Shown: piece after piece, positions 59,392-64,000 of the stretch
Layout of the letters: each line of letters begins with the position of its first letter
Position numbering within the stretch: the stretch's first letter is position 1
Notes under the pieces: model-generated
Seen by the model: only the letters and a program-made list of their open reading frames with translations
Databases searched by the model: none
Told to the model about the DNA's origin: nothing
Assembly: GCA_965200895.1 (NCBI GenBank)
Contig: CBDAVM010000001.1
Coordinates: forward strand, 2,108,001 to 2,172,000
Length of the DNA: 64,000 nt
Origin: WTFV01 sp965200895
GTDB lineage: Bacteria; Acidobacteriota; Vicinamibacteria; Vicinamibacterales; UBA8438
Reading direction: 5' to 3'
Position numbers and translations under genes: made by a program

Positions 59392-62223
59392 TCAGAACCG
59401 CACCCGCACGCCCCCGAAGGCGCTGCGCGGCATGCCGGGTCCGATGAACCGTGGATCGCTGGCGTCCGGCACCTCGTGCAGGAACACCTCCAGCTCGGCC
59501 AGCACGCCGCTGGTTGCATATCGCGCGTCGAGCAGGTTCTCGATCCGTGCGAACAGCTCGACGCCGTTCGCGAAGCGATAGGCGGATCGCAGGTTGACGA
59601 CCGCGTACCCCGCCAGCGGCGCCTGATCGTTGCCCTCGTCACCGAGGAAGAACCGGCTGGACGCGACGACCGTCTCCAGCGCGAGGTCCCACGCGTCCGA
59701 GAGGTCCTGCCGTACGCCCGCCTTCAGGCTGTGGCGCGGGATGCCCGGGAGCCGGTCACCGGGTGCGACCGCGACGCCCTCGTCCGTCGCCGCGTCGTTG
59801 ACTTCCTCGTCGCCCGGCAGCACGAGCGCGGACTCGAACGTCGCGTCGACCAGCCCGTAGCCGAGGTACCAGGCGGTGTGCGCGATGCCGCCGTTCAACT
59901 CGACGTCGAATCCGGAGCGCGCGGTGGCGCCGGCGTTCTCGAAGTAGCCGGTGCCGATCAGCTCGGGCGACGCCACGAAGAGGATGTCGTCGTCGATCCG
60001 GGTGCGGTAGGCGGCGATCGACCACTCGCCCCGTCCCGCGGCGGACTGCCAGCGGCCCCGGACCCCGACGTCGAACGATCGCGCGACCGCCTGCTCGAGC
60101 GGCGGATCGGAGATGAAGGCATTGGGCACCCGGCATGGCTCGGCCGGGTCGGCGCAGCTCAGTTCGGCCGCGGTCGGCGCGCGGTTGGACTCGGAGTAGC
60201 GGGCGAACAGCGACGTGTGTTCGTCCGCCTCCAGGACGGCGCCGACCGACGGGTTGAAGCGCCCGAAGGTGTGACTGCCGTCGAGGGAGGTGCCGAGCTG
60301 GTCCGCGATGTCGATGCCCGCGCGGTTGTAGCGGCCGGAGACGGTGACGTGGGCGCGCTCGGTCAGTGACAGCGTGTCGCTGACATACAGCCCGAACGCC
60401 GTGTTCGTCGTTTCCAGCCCGGTGTTGAACAGGTCGTCGCCGCCCAGGCCGTAGAGACTCGTCAGCAGACCCGATCCCGAGACTCCCCGCTCCGGGGTCA
60501 GCGACCCCGCCTCGCTGCTCGACTCGAAGGCGACGTCGGCCAGATCGGCCGAGACCCCCACGACGAACACGTTCTCGCGGGAGCCGGCGCTGGTGGTCGC
60601 CGTCGCCTGCACCGTGGCTCCGTACCCCTGGGCCAGCGTCGTCGAGCGGTTGTAGGCGCCGTCGCCCGTGGCGTCCAGGCTGGTGATGAAGCGGCCGGAC
60701 ACGAGGTCGACCAGCGGCGTCGTTTCGTCGTCGTCATCATCGTCGTCGTCGTGTCCGTGGTGGTCGTCATCATCGTCGTCGTGTCCGTGGTCCTCGTCGT
60801 CATCGTCGTCGTCCGCGTGGTGATGACCATCGTCGTCGTGGTGTCCGTTGTCGTCGTCATCGTCGCCGTGCCCGTTGTCGTCGTCGTCATCGTCGTCGTC
60901 GGCGCCGAAGCAGAGGGTCTGCTCCGGCGCGCCGGCGGGCAGCGCGTCGTCGTCGCAGACGCCGAACTCCGCCTCGTCGCCGTTGAGCGTGCGGCGGTCG
61001 ATGTCGCGGTAGTAGCCGGTGACCTGTACCGACCAGACATCGGACGCGGCGACGTTGGCGCGCCCCTGCACGAAGCCCAGCCGGTTCTCGGTCTGGTCCG
61101 GGAACGTGAACACTGCGGACCGGTCGACATCAAGGAGCTCCACCGGTGCTGGCGCGTTCCCGGTGAGCAGCGTATCGGCGTACGTGAAGCTGATGCCGGC
61201 GTCCACGCCTCCGTCCCGGTAGCCGACGTCCGCAAAGGCCTGCGTCACCTCCGAGGGAGACTCCACGCGCCACCCCTCCTCGGTGAAGCGGGTCGCGCCC
61301 GCGTAGAACGCCCACGGCCCGTTGTTGGCGCCGTACTCGGCGGTGGCCGTCATGCGGCCGAACGCGCCCCCGGAGAACTCCCCGCGGAACCCGCTGTCGT
61401 CGAACCCGTTCTTCAGGTCCAGCGCGAGCGCGCCGCCGAGGGCGTTCAGACCGTAGGTCGGATCGGATCCGGCGCTGAGCTGGACCCGATCGACGGCGAA
61501 CTGCGGCAGGAGATCGAACTGCACGGTGTCGCCGAACGGCTCGTTGATGCGCACGCCGTTCTGGTACACGGCGATGCCCTGCGGCAGGCCGAGCAGCGGC
61601 GAGGCGGTGAACCCGCGAAAGCGGAGCGTCGGCTGGAAGAGGTTGGTGGTCGTCCCCTCCAGGGTCACCGCCCCGATACGCTCGTTCAGGGAGTCGGCCA
61701 GCGAGGCGGCGCCCCGCGCCGCGAGGTCGTCCCCGTCGATTACGGTTATCGGCGCCGCGACGCGGTCCCGGCTGATCCCGGCCCCGGCCAACGGGGTGAT
61801 GCCGACCACGTCGACCTGCTCGACGAGCGCCGCCACGGGCAGTATCGCATCCAGGACGCGCGTTTCCCCGCCGGTCAACGCTACGTCCTCCCGCTGTGTC
61901 TCGAACCCGCTCAGCGTGAAGGTCACGGTGTAGCTGCCGGGATCGAGGGCCAGCCGGTACGCGCCCGTCGCATCCGTGGTCGTGATGATTGGGGGGGCGA
62001 GCGCCGGCTGGGCGGCGACGGTCACCCCGGGCGCGGCGGCTCCCTGGGCGTCACGGACCGTGCCGGTCAGCGACGCGGTCTGCGCCGCGGCCGGCGACAG
62101 GGCGCCCAGGCACAGAATGGCCGCACCGACGACGGCGGCCCGGTGGAGAGCGGCTCCGGCTGCGCAACCACGGCGCGCGGCGCGCGGGAGGGCGGGCGGA
62201 CGGTCTTCTGGCGACAACTTCAT
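59392..62223 (-). CDS. TonB-dependent receptor with an Asp/His-rich insert
   Basis: 943 residues. Order: signal peptide (about 1-48), a carboxypeptidase-regulatory-like domain (about 50-135; ASLTGTVRDAQGAAAPGVTV), the plug (about 150-270; RDRVAAPITVIDGDDLAARG, YGLNALGGALALDLKNGF), and the 22-strand barrel ending in VRVRF. Between residues about 441 and 499 lies an insert of roughly 37 Asp and 11 His in 59 positions, just after two Cys (VCDDD, LCFGA). In the barrel this would be an extracellular loop and a strong candidate to capture divalent metal. No N-terminal signalling (STN) domain is present. It diverges from an ECF sigma/anti-sigma pair. Confidence 0.93.
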   Translation of the reverse strand: MKLSPEDRPPALPRAARRGCAAGAALHRAAVVGAAILCLGALSPAAAQTASLTGTVRDAQGAAAPGVTVAAQPALAPPIITTTDATGAYRLALDPGSYTVTFTLSGFETQREDVALTGGETRVLDAILPVAALVEQVDVVGITPLAGAGISRDRVAAPITVIDGDDLAARGAASLADSLNERIGAVTLEGTTTNLFQPTLRFRGFTASPLLGLPQGIAVYQNGVRINEPFGDTVQFDLLPQFAVDRVQLSAGSDPTYGLNALGGALALDLKNGFDDSGFRGEFSGGAFGRMTATAEYGANNGPWAFYAGATRFTEEGWRVESPSEVTQAFADVGYRDGGVDAGISFTYADTLLTGNAPAPVELLDVDRSAVFTFPDQTENRLGFVQGRANVAASDVWSVQVTGYYRDIDRRTLNGDEAEFGVCDDDALPAGAPEQTLCFGADDDDDDDDNGHGDDDDDNGHHDDDGHHHADDDDDDEDHGHDDDDDDHHGHDDDDDDDDETTPLVDLVSGRFITSLDATGDGAYNRSTTLAQGYGATVQATATTSAGSRENVFVVGVSADLADVAFESSSEAGSLTPERGVSGSGLLTSLYGLGGDDLFNTGLETTNTAFGLYVSDTLSLTERAHVTVSGRYNRAGIDIADQLGTSLDGSHTFGRFNPSVGAVLEADEHTSLFARYSESNRAPTAAELSCADPAEPCRVPNAFISDPPLEQAVARSFDVGVRGRWQSAAGRGEWSIAAYRTRIDDDILFVASPELIGTGYFENAGATARSGFDVELNGGIAHTAWYLGYGLVDATFESALVLPGDEEVNDAATDEGVAVAPGDRLPGIPRHSLKAGVRQDLSDAWDLALETVVASSRFFLGDEGNDQAPLAGYAVVNLRSAYRFANGVELFARIENLLDARYATSGVLAELEVFLHEVPDASDPRFIGPGMPRSAFGGVRVRF
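60725..60900. repeat. Low-complexity GTC/ATC tract coding the Asp/His insert
   Basis: On the plus strand a run of GTC and ATC triplets with interspersed GTG; on the coding strand GAC, GAT, CAC and GGC codons. Slippage in units of three would change insert length without frameshift. Confidence 0.8.
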
Positions 62224-62387
62224 GTCCGGTACATTCCACCGGACGCGGTTCCGTTCAGACAGAATCGGTCCGCGGCGGCCGTTGCGCGCCTGCCCGCGGC
62301 GCCGGGTCGACGCGCCACGCGTCGTCCGGTTCGCCCGGCCCCGGGTCCCGCCAGGCCGCGGCGGGTGTAGACTGCCTCGCCAGAGGC

Positions 62388-62969
62388 ATGGCGCCCGCGG
62401 TTCAGGACCACACGCTCCATCTGCCGCTCGGCATCGAACGGCGGGGCGCGCCTGCGATTCCGGCGCGCTCGGCCGAAGCACAGGAGATCGTGCTCCGGCT
62501 GTTCGATGCGCACCGCGGCGGCGTTCACCGCTACGTGCGCGCGTTGGGGGTGACCGACCGGGACGGCGACGACATCGTCCAGGAGGTCTTTCTCGCGCTG
62601 TTCGACCACGTGGCCCGCGGCAGGGACCGGTCCAACCTCCGCGGCTGGATTTTCAGGGTGGCGCACAACCTGGCGTGCAGACACCAGGCGCGGGAGGCGC
62701 GTCGTCGTCGCCTGTGGGCGCTGTTCGGACCCCGTTCCGGGTTCGATGCGACGCCGTCGCCCGAGGACCGTTACCTGAGCGACCAGCGCCAGGCCCGGCT
62801 CCTGGCGGTCGTGGACGCGCTGCCGGCGCGTGACCGGCGCTGTCTGCAGCTTCGGGCCGAGGGACTTCGTTATCGCGAGATCGCGCGCGTGCTCGGCATC
62901 TCGCTGGGCAGCGTCGCCAGCACGCTGGCGCGCGCACTGGCGCGGCTGCGCCGCGCCGATGAGAGGTGA
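62388..62969 (+). CDS. ECF-type RNA polymerase sigma factor
   Basis: 193 residues. Region 2 (about 35-100; VHRYVRALGVTDRDGDDIVQ, EVFLALFDHV, LRGWIFRVAHNLACRHQ) and region 4 (about 140-190; LPARDRRCLQLRAEGLRYRE, IARVLGISLGSVASTLARAL) are intact and regions 1.1 and 3 are absent, so it is an extracytoplasmic-function sigma factor. Region 4 reads like a LuxR-type helix-turn-helix. ATG 62388 sits right after AGAGG. Its stop overlaps the anti-sigma start (GTGA), so the two are made together. Confidence 0.92.
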   Translation: MAPAVQDHTLHLPLGIERRGAPAIPARSAEAQEIVLRLFDAHRGGVHRYVRALGVTDRDGDDIVQEVFLALFDHVARGRDRSNLRGWIFRVAHNLACRHQAREARRRRLWALFGPRSGFDATPSPEDRYLSDQRQARLLAVVDALPARDRRCLQLRAEGLRYREIARVLGISLGSVASTLARALARLRRADER

Positions 62970-63856
62970 ATGCCATGTGGCGCAAGGTCCGGCACCTGTC
63001 CGACGCCGAGCTGCTGATCCTGACCGAGGAGCGCGCGCAGTGGGGGCGCCGGTCGAAGGCCCGCGCACACCTCGCCGAGTGCCCCGGGTGCAGGCAGCGG
63101 CAGGCCGCGCTCGGCGTGGCGGCACGCGCGGCGGGCCGCGCCTGCCGCGAGCGGCCGGTGGCTCTGGCGCCGCTGCGGGTGGCGCGCAACCGCCTGATCG
63201 CGGCGATGGAGATCCGCGGAGCGCGGATACGGGCGCGGGCGTGGGCCGTGCGCATGGCCGGGGCCGTCGCCGTCGTCGTGGCGGCAGTGCTGTTGTGGTC
63301 CGCCGTCGATCGCAGCCTGCCGGCGCCGGGCGCCGGGAAGGACGGCGTGCGCATCGCGTCCGGCTTGCTGCTGCCCCGGCCCGAGCTCACGCCGGGAAGC
63401 GTCCGGCCGGTCCGTCTCGACGCCGTCTGCGGAAGAGGGGTTGCGGGCGCCCCGGTCGTCGCGGCGCAGGTGCCGCGTCAGGTGTTCGCGGCGTACGGCG
63501 TCGACTACCGGCGCGCTGCGGACTACGAGCTGGACTTCCTGATCACCCCGGAGCTGGGCGGCGCCTCGGACGTCGACAACCTCTGGCCCCAACCGTATCG
63601 GCACGTGGTCTGGAACGCCTACGTCAAGGACGAGCTCGAGCGGCATCTGCGGCGTCTGGTCTGCCGGGGCGCGCTGGACCTGGAGACGGCCCAGCGGGAG
63701 TTGGCCGGCGACTGGATCGCCGCCTACAAGCGGCGCTTCGATACCCGACGCCCGCTGCGCGACTACGACCGGTTTCCGCTGACCGCGAACGATGTCGAGG
63801 CCCTGCAGGCCGAGGCGAACGAGCGGCGGCTCCTCCGGGAAGCGCGGCGCTCCTGA
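62966..63856 (+). CDS. Anti-sigma factor with an HNH-like C-terminal domain
   Basis: 296 residues. N-terminal zinc-binding anti-sigma domain with HLAECPGC (His35, Cys39, Cys42), one membrane helix (about 92-114), and an extracytoplasmic domain (about 135-260). That domain reads LTPGSVRPVR, YELDFLITPELGG, DVDNLWPQPYRHVVWNAYVK, DELERHLRRLVC and LAGDWIAAYKRRF, the layout of small secreted HNH-like proteins in which the fourth motif normally has EEDHLIPLELGG. Here the catalytic His is Phe191 (DF for DH), so nuclease activity is unlikely and a sensor role is more plausible. GTG 62966 overlaps the sigma stop; an ATG at 62975 is the alternative. Confidence 0.85.
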   Translation: MNAMWRKVRHLSDAELLILTEERAQWGRRSKARAHLAECPGCRQRQAALGVAARAAGRACRERPVALAPLRVARNRLIAAMEIRGARIRARAWAVRMAGAVAVVVAAVLLWSAVDRSLPAPGAGKDGVRIASGLLLPRPELTPGSVRPVRLDAVCGRGVAGAPVVAAQVPRQVFAAYGVDYRRAADYELDFLITPELGGASDVDNLWPQPYRHVVWNAYVKDELERHLRRLVCRGALDLETAQRELAGDWIAAYKRRFDTRRPLRDYDRFPLTANDVEALQAEANERRLLREARRS

Positions 63857-64000
63857 GTTCGCGCCCGGAGCCGCGCCGCAGCGGGGCGACACATGGCGGT
63901 GCGGCGACCGTTGCGGTCTCCGGGCGTCGCGCACCGTTCGTGGTCCGGAACGCAGCGGCGGCGTTCCGGTCGGCCATCCCGTTGTCGCGCGCATTCGGGG
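63857..64000. other. End of window without a recognised gene
   Basis: 144 bp of GC-rich sequence after the anti-sigma stop. I see no gene, terminator or repeat I can support here. Confidence 0.4.

Overview
The window is a GC-rich, gene-dense chromosomal segment of a Gram-negative bacterium with an outer membrane (TonB, ExbB, ExbD, a TonB-dependent receptor, lipoprotein maturation genes). No plasmid, phage, insertion sequence or CRISPR element is visible. Overall protein character, GC-rich codon use and accessory content (Fur fused to a rubrerythrin-like domain, K+-dependent pyrophosphatase, Cys-rich orphan proteins) fit an Acidobacteriota member, perhaps Vicinamibacteria. That placement is inference from pattern; no rRNA gene is present to settle it.

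Layout. 1-8.7 kb: ddl (running off the left edge) diverges from tgt-yajC-secD-secF-uppP-DUF502-hppA, an envelope and secretion block. 8.9-11.55 kb: tonB-exbB-exbD-exbD, bounded by a near-consensus sigma70 promoter and a perfect 15-bp stem terminator. 12-20 kb: a TPR lipoprotein, rel (ppGpp), ridA, rpmB, a Cys-rich orphan, a DksA/TraR-type regulator and lon. 20-26 kb: a leftward block ileS-lspA-lgt-rluD-nudix with overlapping genes. 27-33 kb: a leftward block fdhE-methyltransferase-thiD-moaE-moaD-prfA-prmC-HIT, mixing translation termination, molybdenum cofactor and formate dehydrogenase maturation. 33-36 kb: erpA, a Fur-rubrerythrin fusion, a PHP phosphoesterase and a membrane protein, then tRNA-Sec. 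36-39 kb: a cold-shock protein with a long leader, a zinc ribbon, a MobA/MocA-like transferase, tRNA-Ala(GGC) and a periplasmic asparaginase. 39.5-45 kb: an AddB/AddA-like pair. 45-55 kb: a DnaJ-zinc-finger-like protein, mrp, an AAA/DUF4143 ATPase, pcm, a deacetylase, an M61 peptidase, glk, a frameshifted BRCT-HTH-TPR gene, a Cys-rich orphan and infA. 55-64 kb: an AMP-ligase/ACP/acyltransferase fusion, an outer-membrane protein, a serine/threonine dehydratase, a TonB-dependent receptor with a striking Asp/His-rich insert, and a divergent ECF sigma/anti-sigma pair.

How the parts connect. Metal and redox handling recurs: ErpA with Mrp (Fe-S carriers), Fur-rubrerythrin (iron or peroxide), FdhE/MoaD/MoaE/MobA-like plus tRNA-Sec (probably a selenocysteine molybdo-enzyme encoded elsewhere), and the TonB system feeding the receptor. 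The best candidates for something undescribed are the 59.4-63.9 kb locus (Asp/His-rich receptor, ECF sigma factor, and an anti-sigma factor carrying an HNH-like domain that has lost its key His) and the Fur-rubrerythrin fusion. A recurring regulatory feature is a -10-like hexamer 5-8 nt ahead of start codons that lack a ribosome binding site, suggesting leaderless transcripts.
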